Source: Klebsiella sp. BIGb0138 (GTDB lineage: Bacteria > Pseudomonadota > Gammaproteobacteria > Enterobacterales > Enterobacteriaceae). From it: a stretch of 64,000 bases of DNA. The position numbers were made by a program, and so were the translations under genes. Below, piece after piece: positions 47,854-59,148 of this stretch; the stretch's first letter is position 1; the number at the start of each line of letters is the position of its first letter. The notes below the pieces were generated by a model. The model saw only the letters and a program-made list of their open reading frames with translations. It was not told where the DNA came from and ran no database searches. The stretch is from contig NZ_SMCV01000004.1 of the NCBI RefSeq assembly GCF_004342285.1, positions 248,001-312,000 on the forward strand. The letters run 5' to 3'.

Positions 47854-49860
47854 TTGCGCGTCAGCCGTTCACTTACAATTAAACAGATGGCGATGGTCGC
47901 GGGCGTGTCCATGGCGTTTGTATTGGTTTTTTGCTCCATTTTGTTGTTTCACTTTGTGCAACAGAGTCGCCTCACCACGGCCACGCAATTAGAAAGTATC
48001 GCTCGTTCCGTTCGCGAACCGCTGTCAGCGGCTATCCTGAAAGCGGATATTCCCGAAGCGGAAGCCATTCTGGGCCATATTCAGCCTGCTGGTATCGTCA
48101 GCCGGGCGGATGTCGTTTTGCCAAATCAATTTCAGGCGCTGCGGATGCGCTTTATCCCTGAGCGTCCGGTGCCGGTGATGATCACCCGCATTTTCGAACT
48201 GCCGGTACAGATATCGCTGCCGATTTACTCGCTGGAGAGACCGGCCAACCCGCAGCCGCTCGCCTATCTGGTGCTGCAGGCCGACTCATACCAGACCTAC
48301 AAATTTGTCATGAGCGTCCTTTCCACGTTAGTGACCGCTTACTTCTTGCTGGTGCTGATGCTGACGGTCGCCATCACCTGGTGCATCAACCGCCTGATTG
48401 TCCGTCCGCTGCGTAAAGTCGCCCGTGAACTCAACGATCTGCCGCAGCAGGCGCGCCTCGGGCACCAGCTGACAGTGCCGCGGCTGCACCATGATGATGA
48501 AATTGGCCTGCTGGTGCGGAGCTATAACCGCAACCAGCAGACCCTGCTGCGCCTGCATGATGAGCTTTCTTTGCAATCCACCCGTTTCCCGGTTTCCGAG
48601 CTGCCGAATAAAGCGTTTTTGATGGCGCTGCTGGAGCAGACGGTCGCCCGGCCGCAAACGTCAGCCCTGCTGGTCATCGCCTGCGAAACCTTGCAGGACA
48701 CGGCGGGCGTGCTGAAAGAGACCCAGCGGGAGATACTGCTGCTGACTCTGGTGGAAAAGCTACGAGAAATTATCCCCTCGCGAATGGTGCTGGCTCAGAT
48801 CAGCGGGTATGACTTTGCGATTCTGGCCCATGGGATGAGCGAGCCGTGGCAGGCGGTGACATTGAGTAAGCAAGTACTCACTGTCATAAATGAACGGCTG
48901 CCGTTGCACGGTATCCAGCTACGGCCCTGCGCCAGCGTGGGAATTGCGATGTTTAATGGCGAACTGAGCGCGGAGCAGCTCTATCGCCGGGCATTTTCCG
49001 CCGCTATCGCCGCGCGACGCAAAGGCAAAAATCAGATTGAGTTTTTTGACCCGGAGCAGATGGAAAAAGCCCAGCGTCGGCTGATGGAGGAGCACGATAT
49101 TCTGACGGCGCTGGATAATCATCAGTTTGCTATCTGGCTACAGCCGCAGGTGGATACCGCCAGCGGCGAGGTCTGCGGGGCGGAAGTGCTGCTGCGTCAA
49201 CGCCAGGCCGACGGTAGTTGGGCGCTGCCGGCAAATCTGATTGAACGTATTGAAACCTGCGGACTGATGGTGCCGGTCGGCTACTGGGTGATGGAAGAGG
49301 CCTGCCGCCAGCTTGCCGCCTGGCAAAGCCGCGGCATTATGCTGCCGCTGTCGGTGAATGTCTCACTGCTACAGCTGCTGCACCACGATCGTGGCGCCGA
49401 GATGCTGGCGTTACTGGCACGTTACCGTATCGCTCCCGGCACGCTGGTGCTGGAAATCACCGAAAGCCGTCGGCTGGACGATCCGCAGATGGTCGTGTCC
49501 CTGCTGCGTCCGCTGCGTGACGCCGGGGTTCGTATCGCCCTGGATGACTTTGGCATGGGCTACGCGGGTTTGCGTCAGCTCCAGCATATGAAATCGCTGC
49601 CGGTCGACATCCTGAAAATCGACAAGGCCTTCATCGATATGTTGCCCGACGATACCAGCATGGTCCCGGCGATTATCCAGCTGGCGCGTGGCCTGAAGCT
49701 GCGTATTGTTGCCGAAGGGGTTGAAAATCAGGCGCAGCATCTGTGGCTGAAGGAGGCCGGCGTCGAGGTTGTTCAGGGCTATCTGTTTGGCGGCGCCTTA
49801 GCGCAGGAGGCGTTTACGGCGCACTTTTTCCCGGCGAATGAAGAGGGTGCAAGTCTGTAA
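47854..49860 (+). CDS. pdeK: c-di-GMP phosphodiesterase PdeK/HmsP family
   Basis: A 668-residue inner-membrane protein homologous to E. coli YhjK (PdeK) and Yersinia HmsP. Order: helix (residues 10-35), periplasmic sensor domain to about 155, second helix, HAMP (to about 225), degenerate GGDEF domain (SGYDF in place of GGDEF, so no cyclase activity), then an EAL domain. The EAL motif is EVLLR as in the E. coli protein, and NVS, LEITES, DDFGMG, KIDKAF, AEGVE and QGYLFG are intact, so c-di-GMP hydrolysis is likely. The start is a TTG with GGAG 8 bases upstream, giving [14 protein letters not shown] as in E. coli. Next to the cellulose genes it probably lowers the local activator. Confidence 0.92.
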   Translation: MRVSRSLTIKQMAMVAGVSMAFVLVFCSILLFHFVQQSRLTTATQLESIARSVREPLSAAILKADIPEAEAILGHIQPAGIVSRADVVLPNQFQALRMRFIPERPVPVMITRIFELPVQISLPIYSLERPANPQPLAYLVLQADSYQTYKFVMSVLSTLVTAYFLLVLMLTVAITWCINRLIVRPLRKVARELNDLPQQARLGHQLTVPRLHHDDEIGLLVRSYNRNQQTLLRLHDELSLQSTRFPVSELPNKAFLMALLEQTVARPQTSALLVIACETLQDTAGVLKETQREILLLTLVEKLREIIPSRMVLAQISGYDFAILAHGMSEPWQAVTLSKQVLTVINERLPLHGIQLRPCASVGIAMFNGELSAEQLYRRAFSAAIAARRKGKNQIEFFDPEQMEKAQRRLMEEHDILTALDNHQFAIWLQPQVDTASGEVCGAEVLLRQRQADGSWALPANLIERIETCGLMVPVGYWVMEEACRQLAAWQSRGIMLPLSVNVSLLQLLHHDRGAEMLALLARYRIAPGTLVLEITESRRLDDPQMVVSLLRPLRDAGVRIALDDFGMGYAGLRQLQHMKSLPVDILKIDKAFIDMLPDDTSMVPAIIQLARGLKLRIVAEGVENQAQHLWLKEAGVEVVQGYLFGGALAQEAFTAHFFPANEEGASL

Positions 49861-49925
49861 TCGGCTGCGGACTTGTGCGAGTCAGCTCAAAGTTTTTAAC
49901 AATTCCGTTGCATTTTCGCGGTTAG

Positions 49926-51302
<1,377 letters not shown>

Positions 51303-51358
51303 ATCCTTCTGTTAGGCCCGTTGTCCTTGCTGGACTCCGGGCTCCTGCGCATAATTAG

Positions 51359-51388
51359 GTATCATTCCTCCGGGTGGGGGAATGATAC
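51359..51388 (+). terminator. Probable dctA terminator
   Basis: GTATCATTCC and GGAATGATAC are perfect 10-bp arms, extendable inward, 56 bases after the dctA stop. GAAATGATTATTTT follows, giving a delayed T-rich tail. Confidence 0.55.
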
Positions 51389-51521
51389 GAAATGATTATT
51401 TTACGTCTCCGTGCGACATTTTCATCTCCGCGTGGTCTAACCGACGTACTTCGTTCACCATATTTTTGGCAGCCCGCTTGTGGGTTGCTTTTGTAACCAG
51501 GAATGTTCATCAGGGGTTCAC

Positions 51522-53018
51522 ATGCAGGGCACAAAAATTCGACTGTTAACGGGTGGTTTGCTGATGATGGCAGCAGCCGGTTATGTGCAAGCAGAAGCGC
51601 TCCAGCCGGACCCGGCCTGGCAACAGGGGACTCTCGCGAACGGACTCCAGTGGCAGGTTTTAGCGACACCGCAGCGTCCCAGCGATCGTATTGAAGTCCG
51701 TCTGTTAGTGAATATCGGCTCGCTGAGCGAAAGCACTCAGCAGAGCGGCTTTAGCCACTTTATCCCGCGCCTGGCATTGACGCAAAGCGGCAGTCTGCCG
51801 ACGATGCAGGCCCGTTCGCTGTGGCAGCAAAGCATCGACCCCGCTCGCCCGCTTCCGCCGGCGCTGGTCTCATATAGCTACACCATGTTTAATCTCAGCC
51901 TGCCGAATAACCGCAACGACCTGCTGAAAGAGGCGTTGAGCTGGCTGTCGGATACCAGCGGCAATCTGTCGGTGACCCCGGAAGCCGTGAATCACGCCCT
52001 GCAGGGCGAGGATATGGTGGCGACCTGGCCGCTGGACACCAAAGAGGGCTGGTGGCGCTATCGTCTGAAAGGCTCCACCATGCTGGGCCACGATCCCGCC
52101 GCTCCGCTGAAAAAGCCGGTCGATGTTGAGCAGCTGAAAGCGTTTTATCAGAAATGGTACACCCCGGATGCGATGACGCTAATCGTGGTGGGGAATGTTG
52201 ATAGCCGCAGCGTGGCGGAGCAGATCAACAAAAACTTCGGTGAGCTGAAAGGCAAACGCGAAACGCCGGCGGCGGTGCCGACGCTGGCGCCGTTACCGAC
52301 GACGCCGGTCAGCATTATGACCAATACGGTGCGTCAGGATAAGCTGTCGATCATGTGGGATTCCCCATGGCAGCCGATTCGTGACTCGGTTGCGCTGCAG
52401 CGCTACTGGCGTGATGACCTTGCGCGCGAGGCGCTGTTCTGGCACGTGCAGCAGAACCTGAGCCGAAGCAACATCAAAGACGTGAGCCTCGGCTTTGATT
52501 GCCGGGTGCTGTATCAGCGCGCGCAGTGCGCCATCAATATTGAATCCCCGGGCAATAAACTCAACGCTAATCTGACCGCCGTCTCCCGCGAGCTGGCGAA
52601 AGTGCGTGATAATGGCTTGCCGCAGGAGGAGTTCGATACCCTGATTGCGCAGAAGAACCTGGAGCTGCAAAAGCTGTTTGCGACCTATGCGCGCACCGAC
52701 ACCGATATCCTGATCAGCCAACGTATCCGTTCGTTGCAAAACCAGGTGGTGGATATCGCCCCGGAGCAGTATCAGAAGCTGCGTCAGGAGTTCCTGGATT
52801 CGCTGACCGTCGATATGCTGAACCAGTATCTGCGTCAACAGCTGTCGCAGGATATGGCGCTGGTGCTGCAACAGCCGCAGGGTGAGCCGGAATACAACAT
52901 GAAGGAGTTGAAGGCGACCTGGGAGAAACTGATGATGCCCGTCCCTGCGCCGGCAACCGGCAGCAGCGATACGGCCGAGGCGCATAGCGAGGTGACGGAT
53001 ATTGCGCCTGCGCAGTAA
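51522..53018 (+). CDS. yhjJ: YhjJ, periplasmic M16 peptidase-like protein without the zinc motif
   Basis: A 498-residue protein, the same length as E. coli YhjJ. A signal peptide ends after AAAGYVQA near residue 24. It has the insulinase/M16 two-domain layout (QWQVLATPQRPSDRIEVRL, then the C-terminal LQNQVVDIAPEQYQKLRQEF). Where active M16 enzymes have HxxEH this one reads SHFIPRLAL, keeping only one His and no Glu, so it should not be a zinc protease. The start ATG at 51522 has AGGGG 6 bases upstream. Function is unknown; inactive M16 proteins often act as partners of active ones. Confidence 0.92.
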   Translation: MQGTKIRLLTGGLLMMAAAGYVQAEALQPDPAWQQGTLANGLQWQVLATPQRPSDRIEVRLLVNIGSLSESTQQSGFSHFIPRLALTQSGSLPTMQARSLWQQSIDPARPLPPALVSYSYTMFNLSLPNNRNDLLKEALSWLSDTSGNLSVTPEAVNHALQGEDMVATWPLDTKEGWWRYRLKGSTMLGHDPAAPLKKPVDVEQLKAFYQKWYTPDAMTLIVVGNVDSRSVAEQINKNFGELKGKRETPAAVPTLAPLPTTPVSIMTNTVRQDKLSIMWDSPWQPIRDSVALQRYWRDDLAREALFWHVQQNLSRSNIKDVSLGFDCRVLYQRAQCAINIESPGNKLNANLTAVSRELAKVRDNGLPQEEFDTLIAQKNLELQKLFATYARTDTDILISQRIRSLQNQVVDIAPEQYQKLRQEFLDSLTVDMLNQYLRQQLSQDMALVLQQPQGEPEYNMKELKATWEKLMMPVPAPATGSSDTAEAHSEVTDIAPAQ

Positions 53019-53124
53019 GCAGCGGCAATCTCCGGTCTGCATAGGGCGACCGGGAAGCTCCCGGGCGGCGGGGTAACCCCTGGCCCGGGCGACATACTAC
53101 ATATACATACGGCACCGGTCGTAG

Positions 53125-53150
53125 CCCCGCCAGGCGCAGCGCCAGCGGGG
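53125..53150. other. REP-like palindrome in the yhjJ-kdgK convergent gap
   Basis: CCCCGC and GCGGGG form the outer stem and GGCG/CGCC the inner stem. A second GC-rich palindrome (CCGGGAAGCTCCCGG) lies at about 53050. The 162-base gap between the facing stops is thus almost all hairpin sequence and may end both transcripts. Confidence 0.45.
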
Positions 53151-53180
53151 GAGGCTGGCGAACGACGCGCGATCCCAGGA

Positions 53181-54110
53181 CTACTTCGGCATTGCGTCAC
53201 GCGGGATAATCGCCCCACGATACTGAATGACCGTACTGGCGGTCAGGTGGCCGCGTCTGGCGGCAGATTCCGCGTCACCGCCGGTCAGGCGTACGGCCAG
53301 ATAGCCGGCGCTAAACGAATCGCCCGCGGCGGTGGTATCCACGACGCGCTCTTTGGGCAGCGTCACCGCCGGGACGTCCAGCAGCGGCTGGCCGGCAATC
53401 GCCACCAGACATGAATCCGCGCCGCGTTTTACCACCACTTCTTCTACGCCTGCGGCATGAGTACGGGCAATCACTTCATCGACCGGTTTCTCCCCCCATA
53501 GCGCATCTTCGTCATCCAGCGTCAGGCAGGCGATATCGGTGCAGGCCAGCATCTGCCGATAGACTTCGCGAGTCTCTTGCTGGCTGGCCCACAGGCGCGG
53601 ACGGTAGTTATTGTCAAAAATCACCTTCCCGCCGTTAGCACGGCATTCGCGCAGCAGGGTCAGCAGCTTTTCACGACTGGCCGGGCTGAGGATGGCGAGG
53701 CTGATCCCGCTGAGATAGAGATAATCAAAGGTCGCCAGCTCTTCGCAGATCGCCGCGGACTGCTCGCTCTCCAGCCAGAATTTGGCCGCGGCCTCGTTGC
53801 GCCAGTAGTAAAACGTCCGCTCGCCGCTGTCGTCGGTTTCGATGTAGTACAGCCCCGGTAAACGATCCGTCATCCGCTGAATCAGGTCAGTTTGCACATT
53901 TTCATGCTGCCAGGCGTCCAGCATCTGCTGGCTGAATGCATCCGTGCCTAACGCCGTGACGTAATGGACGGCGAGGGCGTTGGCGTCGGTCTGACGCGCA
54001 ATATAGACGGAAGTGTTTAAGGTATCGCCGCCAAATCCGCGGTTAACCGCCGCGTTTTTCTCTGACAGCTCAATCATACATTCGCCAATGACGGCAATTT
54101 TTTTAGACAT
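53181..54110 (-). CDS. kdgK: 2-dehydro-3-deoxygluconokinase KdgK
   Basis: A 309-residue PfkB-family kinase, the E. coli KdgK length. It phosphorylates 2-keto-3-deoxygluconate to KDPG in the pathway from pectin and hexuronates. The N-terminal IAVIGECMIEL and the catalytic DTTAAGDSFSAGY near residue 250 are diagnostic. ATG at 54110 has AGG 9 bases upstream and gives the family length. It shares only the family fold with the kguK product at 1.9-2.8 kb. Confidence 0.95.
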   Translation of the reverse strand: MSKKIAVIGECMIELSEKNAAVNRGFGGDTLNTSVYIARQTDANALAVHYVTALGTDAFSQQMLDAWQHENVQTDLIQRMTDRLPGLYYIETDDSGERTFYYWRNEAAAKFWLESEQSAAICEELATFDYLYLSGISLAILSPASREKLLTLLRECRANGGKVIFDNNYRPRLWASQQETREVYRQMLACTDIACLTLDDEDALWGEKPVDEVIARTHAAGVEEVVVKRGADSCLVAIAGQPLLDVPAVTLPKERVVDTTAAGDSFSAGYLAVRLTGGDAESAARRGHLTASTVIQYRGAIIPRDAMPK

Positions 54111-54304
54111 AGTCATGACCTGAGATGGAATCGAAATTAGCGCTAGTGTGCGCTGCGCCGTTTTTATGGTCAACCATATTAAAACATCGTTCCATTATTT
54201 TTTTGACCTGACGCGCGTAATGTGACGAAAAACGCATTTGTCAGAGCAAGATGCGCTTTTCAACTATATTCAGGACTGACGAGACGCAAAGGAGTGGAGA
54301 GGGG

Positions 54305-56356
54305 ATGACCAGAACCCGTAAAACGATTGCCATTATCTCGGGGACGATAATCTTACTGATTGTTCTGTTTTTTATCGTACTGGCGACCTTTGACTGGAAT
54401 CGCCTGAAGCCGACGATTAATCAGAAGGTCTCCGCGGAGCTGAACCGGCCGTTTGCGATTCGCGGCGACCTGGGCGTGGTCTGGGAGCGTCAGGCCGGCG
54501 AACGCGGCTGGCGCAGCTGGATCCCGTGGCCGCACGTCCACGCCGAAGATATTATTCTCGGTAACCCGCCGGAGATCCCACAGGTCACGATGGTGCACTT
54601 GCCGCGCGTCGAAGCTACCCTGGCGCCGCTGGCGTTGCTCAGCAGAACGGTATATCTGCCGTGGATTAAGCTGGAGCAACCCGATGCCCGCCTGATTCGA
54701 CTGTCAGAAAAAAATAATAACTGGACCTTTAATCTGGCCTCGGACAGCGCTTCCGCCAGCGGGAATCCGCCTTCCAGCTGGTCCTTCCGGCTGGATAATA
54801 TTCTGTTCGATCGCGGGCGGATCGCCATTGATGACAAGGTGACGCGCGCGGATATTACGATCGCGGTCGATCCGCTCGGCAAGCCGCTGCCCTTTAGCGA
54901 AGTGACCGGCGAAAGCGGCAGCAGCGCTTCGCCAAAAGCCAGCGACTACGTTTTCGGCCTGCAGGCGAAGGGAACCTGGCGCGGAGAACCTCTCTCCGGG
55001 GACGGTAAAATCGGCGGCATGCTGGCCCTGCGCAGCGAGGGAACGCCGTTCCCGCTGCAGGGGGATTTCCGCTCCGGCAATACCCGGGTCGCCTTCACCG
55101 GTACGGTCAGCGATCCGCTTAATCTCGGCGGCGTCGATCTCCGGCTGAAGTTCTCCGGGGATTCGCTAGGGGACCTTTACGATCTGACCGGCGTGGTGCT
55201 GCCCGATACGCCGGCCTTCTCGACCGATGGCCACCTGCGCGCCACGTTTAATGACAACAAGGGCTCGCGCTTCGCCTATCGCGATTTTAATGGCCGTATT
55301 GGCAATAGCGACATTCATGGCTCTCTGACCTATACCACCGGCAAACCACGACCGAAGCTGGCAGGCGATGTGACCTCACGCCAGCTGCGGCTGGTGGACT
55401 TAGGGCCATTGATTGGCGTTAACCCGGGGGGCAAAGCCAGCAGCAGCGAGCGGCGTAAAGGCGAGTCGTCGCCGCAGCCCGTGGGGAAGGTGTTGCCCTA
55501 CGATCGTTTCGCTACCGATAAATGGCAGCTGATGGATGCCGATGTGCGCTTTAAGGGTGGGCGGATTGAACATGGCGGCACGTTGCCGATTAGCGACCTT
55601 TCTACCCATGTGATCCTTGAACGGGGTGACCTGCGCCTGCAGCCGCTGCGCTTTGGCCTGGCGAACGGTACTATCGCCGGCACGCTCCATCTCCAGGGCA
55701 ATAAGAAACCGATGCAGGGGGAAGCCAACCTGCAGGCGCGGCGGCTGAAGCTGAAGGCCCTGATGCCGAAGGTGGAGATGATGCAGAAGACCCTCGGAGA
55801 GATGAATGGCGACGTGCAGTTGCGCGGTACCGGCAATTCGGTGGCGGCGCTGTTGGGTAACAGCAACGGCAATCTGAAGCTGCTGATGAACGATGGCCTG
55901 ATTAGCCGCAACCTGATGGAAATCCTCGGCCTGAACGTGGGGAACTATGTTATCGGGCAGATTTTTGGCGACGATGAGGTGCGGGTGAACTGCGCAGCGG
56001 CAAACCTCAATGTGGTTAACGGCGTGGCGCGGCCACAGATTTTCGCCTTTGATACCGAAAATGCGCTGATTAACGTGACCGGAACCGCCAGCTTTGCTTC
56101 GGAGCAGCTTGATCTGACCATCGACCCGGAGAGCAAGGGATTGCGTATTATTACGCTGCGCTCCCCGCTGTATGTCCGTGGGACCTTTAAATCGCCAGAA
56201 GCCGGCGTGAAGGCCGGTCCGCTGATTGCTCGCGGGGCGGTCGCGGCGGCACTGGCGACTTTGGTCACCCCGGCGGCGGCGCTGCTGGCGCTGGTGTCGC
56301 CGGCAGAAGGCGATGCGAATCAGTGTCGGACGATTTTGTCACAGATGAAAAAATAG
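54305..56356 (+). CDS. yhjG: AsmA-family protein YhjG
   Basis: A 683-residue protein with an N-terminal membrane helix (IAIISGTIILLIVLFFIVLA) and a large periplasmic part. It has AsmA-domain features: DWNRLKPTINQKVSAELNRP at the start and the C-terminal LKLLMNDGLISRNLMEILGL block. AsmA-like proteins are proposed to move phospholipids between membranes through a long hydrophobic groove; YhjG is one of the less studied members. The ATG at 54305 follows GGAGAGGGG. In E. coli pdeH lies between kdgK and yhjG; here only 194 non-coding bases separate the two starts. Confidence 0.92.
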   Translation: MTRTRKTIAIISGTIILLIVLFFIVLATFDWNRLKPTINQKVSAELNRPFAIRGDLGVVWERQAGERGWRSWIPWPHVHAEDIILGNPPEIPQVTMVHLPRVEATLAPLALLSRTVYLPWIKLEQPDARLIRLSEKNNNWTFNLASDSASASGNPPSSWSFRLDNILFDRGRIAIDDKVTRADITIAVDPLGKPLPFSEVTGESGSSASPKASDYVFGLQAKGTWRGEPLSGDGKIGGMLALRSEGTPFPLQGDFRSGNTRVAFTGTVSDPLNLGGVDLRLKFSGDSLGDLYDLTGVVLPDTPAFSTDGHLRATFNDNKGSRFAYRDFNGRIGNSDIHGSLTYTTGKPRPKLAGDVTSRQLRLVDLGPLIGVNPGGKASSSERRKGESSPQPVGKVLPYDRFATDKWQLMDADVRFKGGRIEHGGTLPISDLSTHVILERGDLRLQPLRFGLANGTIAGTLHLQGNKKPMQGEANLQARRLKLKALMPKVEMMQKTLGEMNGDVQLRGTGNSVAALLGNSNGNLKLLMNDGLISRNLMEILGLNVGNYVIGQIFGDDEVRVNCAAANLNVVNGVARPQIFAFDTENALINVTGTASFASEQLDLTIDPESKGLRIITLRSPLYVRGTFKSPEAGVKAGPLIARGAVAAALATLVTPAAALLALVSPAEGDANQCRTILSQMKK

Positions 56357-56373
56357 GTGGGCGGAGAAAGAAA

Positions 56374-56400
56374 GCTGCCCGGCGCGGCGCGCCGGGCAGC
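56374..56400 (-). terminator. yhjE terminator (possibly bidirectional)
   Basis: A 12-bp perfect stem (GCTGCCCGGCGC) closes on a 3-base loop. On the minus strand TTTCTTTCTCC follows, a T-rich tail suited to ending yhjE, whose stop is 6 bases away. yhjG ends 17 bases before it on the plus strand. Confidence 0.8.
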
Positions 56401-56406
56401 AGGGGA

Positions 56407-57726
56407 TTACAGCGACTGATGGCGCGTTTCGTGGGTCAGCAGCAGAGCGATCAGCGTCAGGCCGGCCATCGCCGCCAGATAGATGCCGACCGCCGTCAGG
56501 CCGTAGTTGCCCTGTAGCCAGGCGGCAATATACGGTGCGACGGAGGCGCCGAGAATCGACGAGACGTTATAAGAGAACGATGCGCCGGTGTAGCGGACTT
56601 CCGTCGGAAACAGCTCCGGCAGCAGCGCGCCCATAGGCCCGAAAGTTAGCCCCATCAGGCTCAGACCCAGCAGCAGGAAGGCGAAGACCAGAACCGGCTG
56701 GCCGGAGCCCAGCAGCGGTTTAAAGGCGAACAGCGCGAAGAGGATAATCATCGTGGTAATCACGATCATGCTCTTACGCCGCCCAAAGGCATCGGCCAGC
56801 AGGCCCGCGACCGGCACCATCACGCCAAAACCAATGACCGCCATCATCAGCATCCACAGCACTTCGTTCCGCGGCAGGCCCAGGCCGATTGGCGCGGCGC
56901 CGGTGCTGAACGTCATGGAGTAGACGGTCATTATATAAAACAGGGTGTAGGTGGCCAGCATGATGAAGGTACCGAGCACGGTCACGCGCACATGCTTCGT
57001 CAGCAGGGTCCCCAGCGGGATTTTGACCTGTTTCTTCGCGGCGGCGATTTTGGCGAACACCGGCGTCTCGTGCAGCGACACGCGCACATACAGCCCGATA
57101 ATCACCAGCACGGCGGAGAAGATAAACGGTACTCGCCAGCCCCATTCCATAAACTGCTGGTCGGTCAGCAGCCAGGAGAGTAGCAGAAACGTGCCGTTGG
57201 CAAAGAAGAAGCCGATAGGCGCGCCGAGCTGCGGGAAAGAACCGTACAGCGCGCGCTTGCGCGGCGGCGCGTTCTCGGTCGCCAGCAGCGCCGCGCCGCC
57301 CCATTCACCGCCGAGGCCCAGACCCTGACCAAAACGCGCCAGCGCCAGCAGCATCGGCGCCAGAATGCCAATGCTTTCATAACCTGGCAGCAGGCCGATC
57401 ACCACCGTGGAGATGCCCATGGTCAGCAGCGAGGCGACCAGGGTGACTTTGCGCCCGACGCGATCGCCGAAGTGGCCGAATAGCGCAGAGCCTATCGGAC
57501 GTGCGACGAAGGCAATGGCGAACGTGGCCAGCGACTGGAGCGTCGCGGCGGCAGGGTCGCCCTGCGGGAAGAAAATGTGCGGAAACACGATCACCGCGGC
57601 GGTGGCGTAGATGTAGAAGTCGAAGAACTCAATGGCGGTGCCGATGAGTGAGGCGACGACGACTTTATTGCGCGAATTAACCGGGGTTTCCTGCGCGTTG
57701 TCGAGTGTGGTGGCTGTGGCTTGCAT
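56407..57726 (-). CDS. yhjE: MFS transporter YhjE (metabolite:H+ symporter family)
   Basis: A 439-residue 12-helix major facilitator of the metabolite:proton symporter branch (ShiA/ProP-like). The early segment ASLIGTAIEFFDFYIYATAA, the loop GHFGDRVGRK and the mid motif RFGQGLGLGGEWGGA are typical of this group. E. coli YhjE is of the same length; its substrate is not established, and nothing nearby reveals it. The ribosome site is weak (AAGA). It is followed by a strong terminator. Confidence 0.9.
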   Translation of the reverse strand: MQATATTLDNAQETPVNSRNKVVVASLIGTAIEFFDFYIYATAAVIVFPHIFFPQGDPAAATLQSLATFAIAFVARPIGSALFGHFGDRVGRKVTLVASLLTMGISTVVIGLLPGYESIGILAPMLLALARFGQGLGLGGEWGGAALLATENAPPRKRALYGSFPQLGAPIGFFFANGTFLLLSWLLTDQQFMEWGWRVPFIFSAVLVIIGLYVRVSLHETPVFAKIAAAKKQVKIPLGTLLTKHVRVTVLGTFIMLATYTLFYIMTVYSMTFSTGAAPIGLGLPRNEVLWMLMMAVIGFGVMVPVAGLLADAFGRRKSMIVITTMIILFALFAFKPLLGSGQPVLVFAFLLLGLSLMGLTFGPMGALLPELFPTEVRYTGASFSYNVSSILGASVAPYIAAWLQGNYGLTAVGIYLAAMAGLTLIALLLTHETRHQSL

Positions 57727-57889
57727 AGATCTTTCTTATTTTTAGCGAACGAAGGGTCATATAGCCACAGCAAAAGGGACATTTCAATCTGTTACAGGGG
57801 AGGATGGCGGCGAAAAAATGGCCAAAAAGCGGATAATTTTCGCTCCGTAAAAATAACTTCCATTAAATGCTTCACATAAATATAAAAAT

Positions 57890-57944
57890 AGCAGATAAAT
57901 CCAGTTTTGAGTTAAATAAAAGTTACGTGTTGGATTTATCTGCT
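57890..57944 (-). terminator. 14-bp inverted repeat between yhjD and yhjE
   Basis: AGCAGATAAATCCA and TGGATTTATCTGCT are perfect arms with a 27-base spacer. On the minus strand ATTTTTATATTTATG follows, so it can serve as a terminator after yhjD, whose stop lies 51 bases before it. The long loop and the position 164 bases before yhjE also allow an operator. Confidence 0.45.
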
Positions 57945-57995
57945 GAAATGATGAAAGGGGCCGAATGTTGCGTCTTTATTCAGCCCGTGAAGGTA

Positions 57996-59027
57996 TCAAT
58001 CGTGGGTTTTACCCGGCATGCGGCGGTCATCTTTGTATTCGGCGGTGGCAATCCACGCCGCGCAGAACAGCGTCAGACGGGCGAAGAAATAGAAGAAAGC
58101 CATCAGCCCCAATACCGAGCCAAAGGCGGCGCCGGAAGGCGATTTCACTAACGCAGGCAGCGTCCAGGTCATGATAATTTTGATGATCTCAAAGCCGATG
58201 GCCGCAATCAGGGTGCCGCGAATCAGCGCCTTGCGCCGCGGGCGGTGGCGCGGCAGGCGCCAGAAGATCCAGAAGAACAGCAGATAGTTGGCGAATATTG
58301 AGATAGCCAGGCCGATCAGGCGCCAGGCCGGTTTCAGCCACTCAATATTATCGAGATACAGCGCGGAGATGATCAGCTGCTGCGCGGAACCGGCGACCGA
58401 GGTGATCGACAAGGTCACCACCAGCGCCACCAGCAGGCCGATCAACGAGATAAAATCGCGGAAGTATTTCACCCAAATTTTTTCCTGATCCTGCGGCGTA
58501 CGTTCCCATACGTCCCGCGACTGGGCGCGAATCGCCTCCCGCAGGTTGCCCATCCAGTTAATGCCGGAATAAAGCGCCACCAGCAGCCCCACCAGACCGA
58601 CGGCGGTGCGCTGCTGGACGGCGGTATTAATGGTGTTTTTCAGCGTTGCCGCCAGCGTCGGATCGCTGACGTTGAGCAGGATTTTATCAAAGATATCCTG
58701 CAGCAGCGTCGGGTGCCAGGCGAGGACAAAACCGGCGGCGGCAAAGGAGACCATCAGGATGGGGATCATCGACAGAAACGAGAAATAGGTGATGGCCGCG
58801 CCGAACTGGTTTCCCAGCCTGTCGTTGAAGCGTTCGGCTGCGCGCAGCAGGTGGGCGATAATCGGGTTACGCTGGACTTTTTCCGCCGTCCCGGTCACGG
58901 TCTTCAACGCCTGGTTGGCCTTCTGCGCCACCGCAGAATCGTTAATGGCCGCCAGCGGGCTTTTGCTTTTTGCCGCCGGCTGCTCCGGATCCGGGGTCGG
59001 GCGTTGCGTGTCGTTTTCCGATGTCAT
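57996..59027 (-). CDS. yhjD: Inner-membrane YihY/BrkB-family protein YhjD
   Basis: A 343-residue protein with about six hydrophobic segments from residue 80 on (FGAAITYFSFLSMIPILMVS, GLVGLLVALYSGINWMGNLR). It is homologous to E. coli YhjD, where a point mutation lets cells survive with Kdo-free lipid IVA, suggesting a role linked to LPS precursor transport. The N-terminal 60 residues are polar and variable. AAGGAAG lies about 9 bases before the ATG. Confidence 0.9.
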   Translation of the reverse strand: MTSENDTQRPTPDPEQPAAKSKSPLAAINDSAVAQKANQALKTVTGTAEKVQRNPIIAHLLRAAERFNDRLGNQFGAAITYFSFLSMIPILMVSFAAAGFVLAWHPTLLQDIFDKILLNVSDPTLAATLKNTINTAVQQRTAVGLVGLLVALYSGINWMGNLREAIRAQSRDVWERTPQDQEKIWVKYFRDFISLIGLLVALVVTLSITSVAGSAQQLIISALYLDNIEWLKPAWRLIGLAISIFANYLLFFWIFWRLPRHRPRRKALIRGTLIAAIGFEIIKIIMTWTLPALVKSPSGAAFGSVLGLMAFFYFFARLTLFCAAWIATAEYKDDRRMPGKTHD

Positions 59028-59148
59028 TCGTTATTTCTTCCTTTTTTTACCGCGATATTCTTCAAAATTATATACGTAAAATCGTTCATCGGCCGCCGAA
59101 GCGGCAAACCCACCAGCGGATGGTCGGTCTGGTCACGGGTTGCGGCGC

